A stretch of 64,000 bases of DNA from NCBI GenBank assembly GCA_963749535.1, contig CAVVNF010000018.1, positions 62,001-126,000 of the forward strand, in the 5' to 3' direction. The stretch's first letter is position 1, and every line of letters starts with the position of its first letter. The position numbers and the translations under genes are program-made. Below the pieces are notes generated by a model that did not search any database, was not told the origin of the DNA, and was given only the letters and a program-made list of their open reading frames with translations. Of the stretch, positions 9,158 through 17,497 are shown in pieces. Source of the DNA: Chersky-299 sp963749535 (GTDB lineage: Bacteria; Actinomycetota; Thermoleophilia; RBG-16-64-13).

Positions 9158-10053
9158 ACGGGCTCGCTCCATTTGCCAACCGGCACAGTCTGAGCCCGGT
9201 TCTGGTCGCCGCGATAGCCGAGATCGTAGGACAGCGCTGCCGCCACCTGCTTGAGCGCCTGGACGTAGCTCCGGGCCTCGGCGGGCCCGTAGCGCACCTC
9301 GGAGACCACCAGGGTCAAGCTCGCCCTCACCTCGTTCGTGAAGTCGTAAACCGGCACGCCGATCGCGCACACCCCAAGTTGCTGCTCCTGGATGTCGTAC
9401 GCCACACCCTCGCGTTCCACCCTCTTGAGTTCTTCGCGCAAACGCTCGGGGTCGGTGATCGTAAATGGCGTGAGTGGTTCCAGCCTGCGGCTCAGGCACT
9501 GGATGCGCCTTGCTTCCGGGCCGAAGGCAAGAAGCACCTTGCTGTGGGCGTTTGCCAGATCCGTGAAGGTCTGCCCCACGTACATGAGGAACTTGAACGG
9601 CCGTGGACTCGGTGAATGGGCGACACAGAGCGGTCCTTCGCCGTTCCACACCGTTAAGCCGACGCTCTCGCCGATGACCTCGGAGAGCCGTTCCAGACGC
9701 GGAATGGCTATCCGGCCCAGGCTCGCTTCCGAGATCCACACATAGGCCATCTGAAAGACGGAGGGCCCGAGCGAGTACTTGCCGGTGTTCGCGCTGAGAC
9801 AGATGAAGCCCTCCGCCTCGAGTGTCTTGATGAGACGGATTGCCGTGGTCCTGCGAAGCCCCGAGTGCCTGATGAGTTCGGCGGGGGTCCATTCCGCGTG
9901 AGCCGCGTCGAAGCAACGAACCACGCGCATAGCGCGCTGGACGGCATGAACGAGCGAACGAGAGCTTGCCCCTTCCAGGTCTTCCTCGTCGACGCCGCGA
10001 GGATCCCGCAAGATGCCCTCTCCCTCATCGCTCGGTCCAGGTGTCACATTCAC
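9154..10053 (-). CDS. IclR-family transcriptional regulator
   Basis: A 299-residue regulator. An N-terminal winged helix-turn-helix (about residues 37-95, with AELIRHSGLRRTTAIRLIKTL) is followed by an IclR effector domain (about 110-285, with the GVPVYDFTNEVRASL core). It is the first gene of the minus-strand unit running to 4259 and is coupled to the HAD gene by a 4-bp overlap. A GGAGGTGA ribosome site sits very close to the ATG at 10053. Members of this family often control aromatic or short-acid catabolism in response to the substrate. That fits, but does not prove, a catabolic role for the operon. Confidence 0.88.
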   Translation of the reverse strand: MNVTPGPSDEGEGILRDPRGVDEEDLEGASSRSLVHAVQRAMRVVRCFDAAHAEWTPAELIRHSGLRRTTAIRLIKTLEAEGFICLSANTGKYSLGPSVFQMAYVWISEASLGRIAIPRLERLSEVIGESVGLTVWNGEGPLCVAHSPSPRPFKFLMYVGQTFTDLANAHSKVLLAFGPEARRIQCLSRRLEPLTPFTITDPERLREELKRVEREGVAYDIQEQQLGVCAIGVPVYDFTNEVRASLTLVVSEVRYGPAEARSYVQALKQVAAALSYDLGYRGDQNRAQTVPVGKWSEPV

Positions 10054-10089
10054 CTCCGCAGAACCCTCCGGGGGTCGCCAGCCAGAAGC

Positions 10090-10118
10090 ATTGTTCTAGA
10101 ATACGTTCCTGCTGTCAA
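10090..10118 (-). promoter_or_regulatory. Candidate sigma-70-type promoter of the IclR/HAD/PpsAB-like operon
   Basis: On the minus strand a perfect TTGACA (10113-10118) is followed, after 17 bases, by AACAAT (10090-10095). The start codon of the IclR gene is 37 bp further downstream. The spacer includes TTCTAGAA, a perfect 8-bp palindrome that could be part of an operator. No other match of this quality was seen in the interval. Confidence 0.55.
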
Positions 10119-10373
10119 TATTTCGGTCACCCCACGTCCGCGATGACACGCCGATACCTCGTCAACCGGCCCGCGGGGGCCTGATTCGCGCGATGGACAT
10201 CATAAAACGGACAGCAGGATAGGTGGATCGTCGCAGGGGGGTCCGCGTGGGCAGCCTCGCCGGCCGGCGGTCAGGCTCAGACGAGACCGGCGGTCAGGCT
10301 TTCCACCTGGCCACCGGTCTCCTTTCATCAAAGCTCACGCGGTCCGCGCTGCGCAGAGCGCGCCGCGAGTCGA
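10119..10373. other. Intergenic region between the hydrogenase operon end and the IclR promoter
   Basis: About 255 bp without a convincing gene. It lies downstream of hydA (minus strand) and upstream of the IclR operon. Two copies of GACCGGCGGTCAGGCT-like sequence around 10260-10300 form a short direct repeat. No clear hairpin followed by a T-run was found. Confidence 0.4.
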
Positions 10374-12329
10374 TCACTCGATGAACTTGCCGCGATTCAC
10401 GTAGTGAGTGTGCAGAAGCTCGTGGCTCTTGTGGCCGCAGGGCCCGTCGGTGAGGAACTCGGCATAGATGCGCGCCACCGCCGGGTTCTCGTACGACTTG
10501 CGCACGCTGAAGGTCTTCTCTTCGGCGTAGATGGCCTTGGCCCGCGCCGCCCGGATCTCGGCGCTGGTCGGGATGGGCTGACCGCCGCCGCCCAGACACC
10601 CGCCCGGGCAGGCCATGAACTCGATGAAGTGGCACTCGCTGAACTTGCCACCGGCCTTGATGTCTTCCATCACCCGCCTGGCGTTGGCGGTGCCGTGCGC
10701 GACCGCGACTTTCAGCGTGGCGCCCTTCAGCCAATCCCAGTTGGGCACCAGGTGCGCGAGGATCTCCGGCACCGGTCCCACTTCGTTGATGGCGATCTCG
10801 GCATACCGCACGCCTTCGAAGCCCCGCACCGGGATGATGTCGCCGTGCTCGTAGATGCTCTCCACTTTGAGGCCGGTCACCAACTCGATGACCGTGCGCA
10901 ACGCCGACTCCATCACGCCGCCGGTGGCGCCGAAAATGAGACCCGACCCAGTGGCGGTGCCGAACGGATCGTCAAAGTCGGATTTGGGCATGGTCGGCAC
11001 GTGCAGACCGGCTTGCCGGAACATCTTGCCGAGCTCGCGGGTGGTGAGGCCGTAGTCCACGTCCTTGTAGCCGCTGGAGCGCATCTCCGGCCGGTTGCAC
11101 TCGAACTTCTTGGCCGAGCAGGGCATGAGAGCCACACTCACGATGTCTTTGGGATCGACTCCCAGCTTCTCCGCGTAGTAGGTCTTGATGAGCGCACCGA
11201 ACATCTGCTGCGGGCTCTTGGCCGTGGAGGCGTTCGGGATGTACTCGGGATAGAAATGCTCGAGGTATTTGACCCATCCCGGCGAGCAACTCGTGAACTG
11301 CGGCAGCGCCACCTGCTGGTCGCCAAGGACCAGAGCTTTGTAGAGGCGCAGGATGAGCTCTGTGCCTTCCTCGATGATGGTGAGGTCGGCGGTGAAGTTC
11401 GTGTCGAACACCTGCTCGAAGCCCATGCGCTTGAGCCCCGTGTTCATCTGGAAGGTGATCGGCGTCCCGGGCTCCAGGCCGAACATCTCGCCCATCGCCG
11501 CGCGGGGGGACGGCGCCGTCTGGATGACCACGTGCTTGGTGGGATCGTCGAGAGCCTTCCAAACCGCTTCGCTCGCATTCTTAGCGTAGAGGGCGGCGGT
11601 GGGGCACCGGTTGATGCACTGCCCACAGTTGATGCAGACCACGTCGAGCAGAGGCTTGTCGAGGAAGGTCTGGATCTCCACCTTGTCGGAGCGGTTGACC
11701 GCCTCGAGCACGCCCACTTCCTGCAGGTCGATGCAGGTACGCACGCAGCGGCGGCAGCGGATGCACTTGTTCATGTCGCGGACGACCGAGTAGCTCGAAT
11801 CGTCCACCGGGACCGGCACTTCCGGATGCCCGAAGCGGAACTTGTCCACCCCGTACTCTTCCGCCAGGGACTGCAGCTCGCAGTTGCCGTTGCGCTTGCA
11901 CGAGTAGCAGTCGCCGCAGTGCTCGGAGAGCAACAGGTCGAGCACGTGCCGGCGGGCGATCCGCACCGCCCGCGAGTAGGTGTTGATCTTGATGGGCGCG
12001 GTTATGGGGTACGCGCAGGAAGCCTGGAGCGTCCTTTGGCCCTCGATCTCTACTACGCAGATGCGGCACAAGCCGGCGACTTCGAGGTCTGGGTGGTAGC
12101 AGAGGGTGGGGATGCGGACCCCCATGGCCTTGGCCGCCTCCAGGATCGTGCTCCCGAAAGGAACCTTCGCCTCCATGCCATCGATGGTGACCGTGATGGT
12201 GCCGCCGATGGCCTCCGGGGCGGTCGGCTCGGCCAGAGGCTCGAAGAGCTGGCTGAGCGGCGCCCTACGTCTCTCGGCAAAGGTCTTGTCGCCCTTTGGG
12301 GCGAACGTCGTGTCTTCTATCTCACTCAT
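10374..12329 (-). CDS. hydA: [FeFe]-hydrogenase catalytic subunit HydA, NAD-linked type
   Basis: A 651-residue intact protein. It carries a [2Fe-2S] domain (Cys77, 88, 91, 105), a His-ligated cluster (His137, Cys141, 144, 150), two [4Fe-4S] motifs (Cys189-199 and 232-242) and a C-terminal H-cluster domain. H-cluster motifs are TSCSPGW, MPCSAKKFE and EFMACPGGCLGGGGQP. In the first motif, residue 349 is Ser where the Cys next to Pro normally binds the H-cluster. The architecture matches the catalytic subunit of NAD(H)-dependent, possibly electron-bifurcating, HydABC. HydB and HydC lie immediately upstream. Location: cytosol. Confidence 0.92.
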   Translation of the reverse strand: MSEIEDTTFAPKGDKTFAERRRAPLSQLFEPLAEPTAPEAIGGTITVTIDGMEAKVPFGSTILEAAKAMGVRIPTLCYHPDLEVAGLCRICVVEIEGQRTLQASCAYPITAPIKINTYSRAVRIARRHVLDLLLSEHCGDCYSCKRNGNCELQSLAEEYGVDKFRFGHPEVPVPVDDSSYSVVRDMNKCIRCRRCVRTCIDLQEVGVLEAVNRSDKVEIQTFLDKPLLDVVCINCGQCINRCPTAALYAKNASEAVWKALDDPTKHVVIQTAPSPRAAMGEMFGLEPGTPITFQMNTGLKRMGFEQVFDTNFTADLTIIEEGTELILRLYKALVLGDQQVALPQFTSCSPGWVKYLEHFYPEYIPNASTAKSPQQMFGALIKTYYAEKLGVDPKDIVSVALMPCSAKKFECNRPEMRSSGYKDVDYGLTTRELGKMFRQAGLHVPTMPKSDFDDPFGTATGSGLIFGATGGVMESALRTVIELVTGLKVESIYEHGDIIPVRGFEGVRYAEIAINEVGPVPEILAHLVPNWDWLKGATLKVAVAHGTANARRVMEDIKAGGKFSECHFIEFMACPGGCLGGGGQPIPTSAEIRAARAKAIYAEEKTFSVRKSYENPAVARIYAEFLTDGPCGHKSHELLHTHYVNRGKFIE

Positions 12330-12368
12330 GTATGTGCTTCCTTGTTCAAGGGTGAGCCCTGTCTCGCG

Positions 12369-13572
12369 TTAGGCGGTTTGCGCGCGGCCCAAGATCTCGT
12401 CGCCGAAGTTCTCCAGGATGGAGAGCATGGCTACCGAGCTTGTCTGGCCGAGGCCGCATTTGGACGCCACCTGCATCGTATTGCCGAGCGCCTTCAGGTC
12501 GTTGAGATACTCGATCGTGCAGGTGCCCGCGAGCAGCATCTCTACGCCCTCGAGCAACTTTCGGTTGCCCAGACGACAGGGGGTGCACTGGCCGCACGAC
12601 TCGTCCACGAAGAAATCGAGCAGGTTGTGGGCCACCGCCAGCATGTCCCGGTCCGGGCCTATCACGATGATGGAGCCGCCCGTGGGGACATCCTCGAAGG
12701 CGATCGTCCGGCCGAATTGCGCTCGCGGCAGACAGCGGCCGGAAGCTCCTCCCACCTGCACGGCCTTGGCGTCCTCGCCACCCACCGCCGCAAGGAGCTC
12801 CTTGATGGTCACCCCGAACGGGAACTGATAGACACCGGGCCGCTCACAGTCACCCGAGATACTGAATAGCTTGTGACCTGCCGAGCCCTCGGTGCCCGCA
12901 GCTCTTGAACCAGTCGACGCCGTTCGCGAAGATGCAGGCCACCCAGGCCAGGGTCTCCACGTTGTTGACGATGGAAGGCCGGTTGAGGAAGCCCGACACC
13001 ACCGGGAACGGCGGCCGGTTGCGCGGCTCGCCGCGGAAGCCCTCGAGCGACTCGATAAGCGCGGTCTCTTCGCCGCATACGTAAGCGCCCCCGCCCAGCC
13101 CCACGACGATGTCGAAGTCGAAACCTTCGACGCCGCCGATGTTCTGGCCCAGGAGGCCGTCGCCGCGGCGACGCTTGAGCACCTTTTCCAGATGAGGCTG
13201 GAGGTAGCGGTACTCGGCCCGCAGGTAGACGAGCCCGAGCGCTGCGCCGATGGCTCGGGCGCCGATGGTCATGCCGTCGAAGACGAGGTCGGCGTGGTCG
13301 GACAGGATCAGCCGGTCCTTGAAGGTGCCCGGCTCGCCCTCATCGGCGTTGCAGATGATGTACTTGGGCTCCCGCTTCTCCGCGGCGGCGAAGTTCCACT
13401 TCATGCCGGTGGGGAACCCGGCGCCGCCGCGGCCTTTGAGCTTCGAGTCGCGCACGGTGTCGATGATGTCCGCGCGGGAGAGCGCGAGGGCCTTCTCGAG
13501 GCCTTTGCCCGCTGGAGAACCGGCGAAGCAGAGTTCGTTCGCCGTGGTCTTGATGACGCTTGCCGCGCTCAT
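12369..13572 (-). CDS. hydB: Hydrogenase flavoprotein subunit HydB (NuoF-like, one frameshift)
   Basis: NuoF-type diaphorase subunit of about 400 residues. NADH/FMN-binding blocks are clear: LKGRGGAGFPTGMKW and CNADEGEPGTFKDR. The [4Fe-4S] motif is ESCGQCTPCRLG. It lacks both the N-terminal thioredoxin-like domain and the C-terminal ferredoxin domain seen in the longer paralogue at 19776-21728, so it is a short form. One shift near 12845 separates FKSCG from the following GHKLFSISGDCERPGVY stretch. The start ATG at 13572 overlaps the hydC stop by 4 bp. It passes electrons between NAD(H) and HydA (family knowledge). Confidence 0.88.
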
Positions 13573-14090
13573 CGCACACGCTCCGGCGCCCGCTGGGTGC
13601 CCGACTGTTCCGCTTTGACCCGATACTCCTGCACGATGGCGTGGATCTTGTCCGGCGTGAGCTCGGTGTAGACCTGGTCGTTCACCAGCATCGCGGGGCC
13701 CTGGTCGCACATGCCCATGCAGTTGGCCCACTCGAGACTGAAGCTGCCGTCGGCCGTGGTCTCGCCAAAGGCGATGCCCAGATCTGCCTGGAGCTGCCTG
13801 GCTACCTGCTCTTTGCCCGCGAACTCGCAGGAGAGGGTGCGGCAGAGCCGGAAGATGTAGCGGCCCTCTGCCTCGGGATGAAGGAAGGCGTAGAACGTAG
13901 CCACCGCGTACACTTCCACTGGGTGGATCTCCAGGATGTCCGCGATCAACTGAAGCGCGTAGCTGTCGATGCAGCGGTACTTTTCCTTGACTTCTTGCAG
14001 GATGGGGATGAGCGAGCTGCGGTTGAAGCCCGTGAGTTCCGCGATCGCGGTCACGTCCTCCCGCAGCCTGTCGCGGTCGGTGATCAGCAT
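13569..14090 (-). CDS. hydC: Hydrogenase [2Fe-2S] subunit HydC (NuoE-like)
   Basis: A 173-residue NuoE-type protein: a helical N-terminal half followed by a thioredoxin-like [2Fe-2S] domain. The four ligands are in LCRTLSCEF and ANCMGMCDQ. The length is normal for NuoE/HydC. It overlaps hydB by 4 bp and the upstream receiver gene by 7 bp, so receiver-hydC-hydB-hydA is one operon. With HydB it forms the NADH-oxidising or NAD-reducing end of the hydrogenase. Confidence 0.9.
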   Translation of the reverse strand: MLITDRDRLREDVTAIAELTGFNRSSLIPILQEVKEKYRCIDSYALQLIADILEIHPVEVYAVATFYAFLHPEAEGRYIFRLCRTLSCEFAGKEQVARQLQADLGIAFGETTADGSFSLEWANCMGMCDQGPAMLVNDQVYTELTPDKIHAIVQEYRVKAEQSGTQRAPERVR

Positions 14091-14473
14091 GACGCTCCTT
14101 CCCGCGCCTCGAGGAGCCGCTTCACCTTCTGGACCAGGGTCACCGGGTCCGCCGGTTTTTCCTGGAAGTCATCCACCGGGACGATCTCGGGATCGGCGCC
14201 GATGTGGATCCCCAGAGCCTGATTGACGCTCGTGAGCATGAGGATGGGAAGGGTGTGGCCTTTGCGGCGAAGGTCGCGCGCCAGCCGCAGGCCGTCATCC
14301 GGCTCCTCCATCATCACGTCGAGGATGAGAAGGTCGGGATCGTACTCCTCGACAGCCCGCAGGCCTTCGACCACGTTGGGGGCGCTACTGACCTCGTAGC
14401 CCTCCTTCTCCAACACCATGCGACCCGCTGCAACCATATCCGGGTCGTCGTCCACGATTAAGATCTTGGACAC
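14084..14473 (-). CDS. Stand-alone receiver protein, first gene of the hydrogenase operon
   Basis: A 129-residue single receiver domain with IVDDDPDM, phosphoacceptor Asp in LILDVMM, a TSV block and a late EKP Lys loop. Between TSV and the Lys it carries an insert (NQALGIHIGADPEIVPVDD) like that of the receiver at 521-985, with which it shares overall layout. No output domain is present. A GTG start follows a GAGGGAGAGC ribosome site. Its kinase is not adjacent; the hydrogenase-linked kinases at 985-4229 are obvious candidates (inference). Confidence 0.85.
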   Translation of the reverse strand: MSKILIVDDDPDMVAAGRMVLEKEGYEVSSAPNVVEGLRAVEEYDPDLLILDVMMEEPDDGLRLARDLRRKGHTLPILMLTSVNQALGIHIGADPEIVPVDDFQEKPADPVTLVQKVKRLLEAREGASC

Positions 14474-14548
14474 AATAGCTCTCCCTCACTCGAGTCAGCC
14501 TGCCCAGATATCCACGCGCACCCCCACCCGTGACAACGATCGGAGGTA

Positions 14549-14568
14549 TTGTGAACTTTAGCTCATAT
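14549..14568. promoter_or_regulatory. Rex-like half-site upstream of the hydrogenase operon
   Basis: TTGTGAA at 14549-14555 is a perfect half of the Rex palindrome (TTGTGAA-N6-TTCACAA). The second half, after 6 bases, is CTCATAT and matches at only 4 of 7 positions. Rex senses NADH/NAD and often controls NAD-linked hydrogenases, so the position, about 76 bp upstream of the receiver-hydCBA operon, is suggestive. It is too degenerate to be sure. Confidence 0.3.
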
Positions 14569-14613
14569 TGCCCTGCATCGACAGTGGCATGCCTGGGGAT
14601 TACGCAATAGCTC

Positions 14614-14635
14614 TTGCATTTGTTGGATTATGCAA
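14614..14635. promoter_or_regulatory. Inverted repeat TTGCAT-N10-ATGCAA, possible operator
   Basis: A perfect 6-bp inverted repeat with 10-bp spacing in a locally AT-rich patch between the divergent hydrogenase operon (minus) and the ALDH gene at 14917 (plus). The 22-bp span fits a dimeric helix-turn-helix regulator. The regulator is unknown. The rest of 14474-14916 shows no convincing gene. Confidence 0.35.
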
Positions 14636-14916
14636 TTGCCGTCCACCTGCCGAGTGCCCCAGCCGTTCCCGACCAGCTCTGGCGACGTTCGACGCGGGTC
14701 GGCGTGCTGACCTCTGGCGGCCGACACGGGGCGACCTACGACTTGTCGGTTTCCCTCACCGTCGCCCCACAGAGTCTGCAGCGGCGACGATGCGCTCCCC
14801 CAGCCGCTCATCTCCAAAAAAATCGGCGGCCGTGGCCTGCAATCCGCGCCGCGGCACGCGTTGTTCATGCCGGCGCTGGGAAAGAAGCCGGTATCCCCAT
14901 ACTAAGGAGCTGCCCC

Positions 14917-16484
14917 ATGGCTGAAGACGTGTTTCGCAACGAGCCCGCCGCCGACTTCTCGCCAGGCGGCCAATCGAAAGAGCATGACAGCCGCTCTCAC
15001 GACAGTGCGCACCTCACTCGGGCAGACGTATCCCCTCTTCATCAATGGCAGAGACGAGCTTGGGCGGCCTACAGCCGCCTCCATCAACCCGTCCCGTCCC
15101 GCGGAGGAGGTGGGCCACGCCTGCCAAGCGACGGCCGACGACCTCGACGCGGCCGTGGCGGCGGCAGGAGTCGCCTTCTCGACATGGCGTGAGAGCCGCC
15201 CCGAGGCTCGGGCGGCCTATCTGCTTCGCGCAGCCTCTTCGCTCCGCAGCCGCATGTGGCAGGCGACCGCCCTGCTCGTATTCGAGGTTGGAAAGCAATG
15301 GGACCAGTCGAGCCATGACGTTACGGAGGCCATCGATTTCCTCGAGTACTATGCGCGCGAGATGGTGCGCCTTGGGACGCCGGTGAAGTTTCCGCCGGGA
15401 CCTGGCGAGTCGAATCAGCTCTTCTACGAGCCAAGAGGGGTCGCGGCCGTCATCGCCCCCTGGAACTTCCCGCTTGCCATCAGCTGCGGGATGGTCGCAG
15501 CGGCAGTCGTCACCGGCAACTGCGTCGTCTATAAGCCTTCCAGCCTGTCCCCCGTCACCGGCCACTTGCTCGTGGACATCTTCCGCGAGGCGGGACTGCC
15601 GCCCGGCGTGTTCAACTACGTGCCCTGCAGTGGCGCAGGTCTGGGCGATCGCTTGGTGGACCACGCTGACGTCGCTCTGATCGCGTTTACCGGTTCGAGG
15701 GAGGTGGGACTCAGGATCTGCGAGCGGGCCGCCAAGCTGCAACCGGGGCAGCGCCACATCAAGAAGGTCATCACAGAGCTCGGAGGCAAGAACGCGATCA
15801 TAGTCGATGAGGACGCCGACATAGAGGCGACGGTGCCGCGCATCGTACGCTCGGCGTTTGCCTTCCAGGGGCAAAAGTGCTCGGCGTGTTCGCGAGTGAT
15901 CGTGCTGGAGAGCGTCTACGACGAAGTGCTCGAGAGACTGGTCTCGGCCGTACGGTCACTGAGGATCGGCCCGCCCGAGTCCTACGGCACTGATGTCGGC
16001 CCCGTGGTGGAGGCAGCCGCTCAGGCCAGGATCATGAGCTACATCGATTCGCCGGAGGTGGCCGGCCGCGTCGTCTACCGGAGCGAGGTGCCCGATTCCG
16101 AGGTCGCCGCCGGCGCGATTCTATGTGCCCATAACCGTCGTCGGAGATGTCACCCCTGCCGATCGCATAGCCCAGGACGAGCTCTTCGGGCCGGTGCTCG
16201 CCGTGATGCGGGCGAAGGATTTCGACCATGCGCTCGACCTGGCGGTCTCGACGCCGTACGCCCTTACCGGAGGCGTGTTCTCGTCAAGCCCGGAACGGCT
16301 GGCCAAGGCTGTCCTGCGGTTCCGGGTCGGCAATCTCTACCTGAACCGAGCGATAACAGGGGCAGTGGTCGGGCGGCAACCGTTTGGCGGTTTCGGCCTC
16401 TCCGGAGGGGGGACGAAGGCCGGTGGTCCGGACTACCTGCCCCATTTCATGAATCCACGAGTCGTCACGGAAAGGTACCTCTGA
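14917..16484 (+). CDS. Aldehyde dehydrogenase, 1-pyrroline-5-carboxylate dehydrogenase-like (two frameshifts)
   Basis: NAD(P)-dependent aldehyde dehydrogenase of about 520 residues. The best start is ATG 14917 behind TAAGGAG; the leader FRNEPAADFS is typical of P5C dehydrogenase. A shift near 14980 then leads into the TVRTSLGQTYPLFINGRDE segment. Catalytic and cofactor blocks include APWNFPLAISCGM, ITELGGKNAI and the nucleophile region GQKCSACSR. A second shift near 16115 precedes DELFGPVLAV. The C-terminus NRAITGAVVGRQPFGGFGLSGGG is diagnostic of the glutamate-semialdehyde dehydrogenase branch. Likely reaction: glutamate semialdehyde to glutamate in proline/arginine breakdown. No proline dehydrogenase is adjacent. 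Confidence 0.82.
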
Positions 16485-16532
16485 GGCTGCTGAAGAACAG
16501 CGCCCCGACCATTATTCAGCGCCCGCTGGGGG

Positions 16533-17204
16533 CTATTCGAGTCCTCGATTGAGCAGGCGGAGGTCGATGGAGGCCCAGCATCCCTTGGTAAGGTCCATCG
16601 CGACCGGAGGGAAGCAACCGTGAATGATCTTCCGGCCGTGTGACTGGAGATACCGGGCCACCGGGATGAACATCAGGTCAGTGCAGACGACGACGGCCCA
16701 GTCGTATTCGTCTTCGCGGGCAAGTTCGAGAAGATCGTTGGCAATCGGATTATCGCGGCCCTGCCCGCCTAGGTCCACGGTGCCCCCCTGGCAGTGCGTG
16801 CGCGCCTGATAGCAGCCCCAGCACTGTCGCTTGACCTCGGTTGCCCGCTGCCTGAAGACCACGCGCTCGGCCTCACTGGGCCGGTCCGCTTCAAGGGGCG
16901 AGTATATGTAGACGACGCCGAGCGGAAGCCGCGCCTCCGGCGACGGATTCAACTTCGCCACGCCGGCCACGCCGGCTTCCAGCTGCTCGAGGACGGAGGT
17001 CACGTCGTGCCCGAACGTGCCGCCGATCCGCTCCACCTGCCATTGGAGGTAGATGGCGATGTCGACCGGCACGATCTCGCCCGGTTTCAGCTTCTCCCGC
17101 CGTCGGTGCGCCTGCACGGGCTGAAAGTCCGTCGACAGCACGGGGTCCAGTTCCCGCCGGGAAACCCGCAGCTTGCCGCTCGACCCCGGGTGTGGCTGGC
17201 CCAT
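16533..17204 (-). CDS. NYN/LabA-like domain protein (probable)
   Basis: A 223-residue protein whose second half resembles the NYN (PIN-like nuclease) fold. KPGEIVPVDIAIYL resembles the strand carrying the conserved Asp, followed by ELAREDEYDWAVVVCTDLMFIPVARYLQSHGRKII. The usual SGDSDF block is CTDLMF here, so one expected acidic residue is missing. The frame is open upstream of the ATG for at least 24 residues (a VAVFGVLL-like strand near 17275), so the true start may be further upstream or lost to an indel. It lies convergent to the ALDH gene. RNA-related function is only a family-level guess. Confidence 0.5.
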   Translation of the reverse strand: MGQPHPGSSGKLRVSRRELDPVLSTDFQPVQAHRRREKLKPGEIVPVDIAIYLQWQVERIGGTFGHDVTSVLEQLEAGVAGVAKLNPSPEARLPLGVVYIYSPLEADRPSEAERVVFRQRATEVKRQCWGCYQARTHCQGGTVDLGGQGRDNPIANDLLELAREDEYDWAVVVCTDLMFIPVARYLQSHGRKIIHGCFPPVAMDLTKGCWASIDLRLLNRGLE

Positions 17205-17448
17205 GACGTTCGGGGTGTGGGTAATTCCGAGGGCAACTTCTGCTGGCTGGGCCAGCAGGACGCCGAAGACTGCTACGACTGGACGCCCTTTGTAGCCACA
17301 TTCAGCGGTGACCCGAGCACGGCAGAGATCTCGTGTCGGCTCCTTGGACGTTCCCGCTCGCTTCGCGGGACTTCACTCCACTCCGCTGGTCGTCTCGTCC
17401 CAGAGGCTTCCCCGCCCTGCACCGGTACCTGCGCCTCACGCTCAGAGC

Positions 17449-17480
17449 TTGACAACCAGTGCCTCCGCTACAGGTAGAGT
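17449..17480 (+). promoter_or_regulatory. Candidate promoter of the triple-CNB gene
   Basis: A perfect TTGACA at 17449-17454 lies upstream of TAGAGT at 17475-17480, with 20 bases between. The spacing is longer than the optimum of 17, so confidence is low. The ATG is at 17498, giving a very short leader. Confidence 0.3.
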
Positions 17481-17497
17481 AAACTGCTTTTTTAAGG

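Noticed and set aside
9158..9916. Extension of the second HAD protein upstream through the IclR gene
   Set aside because: The extension is antisense-free but out of frame with the clear IclR protein on the same strand, and homology to the HAD paralogue starts at 9157.
10404..12869. Long plus-strand open frame (about 820 codons) opposite hydA and hydB
   Set aside because: It is antisense to genes with unmistakable Fe-S and H-cluster motifs, has no homology and arises from GC-rich third positions.
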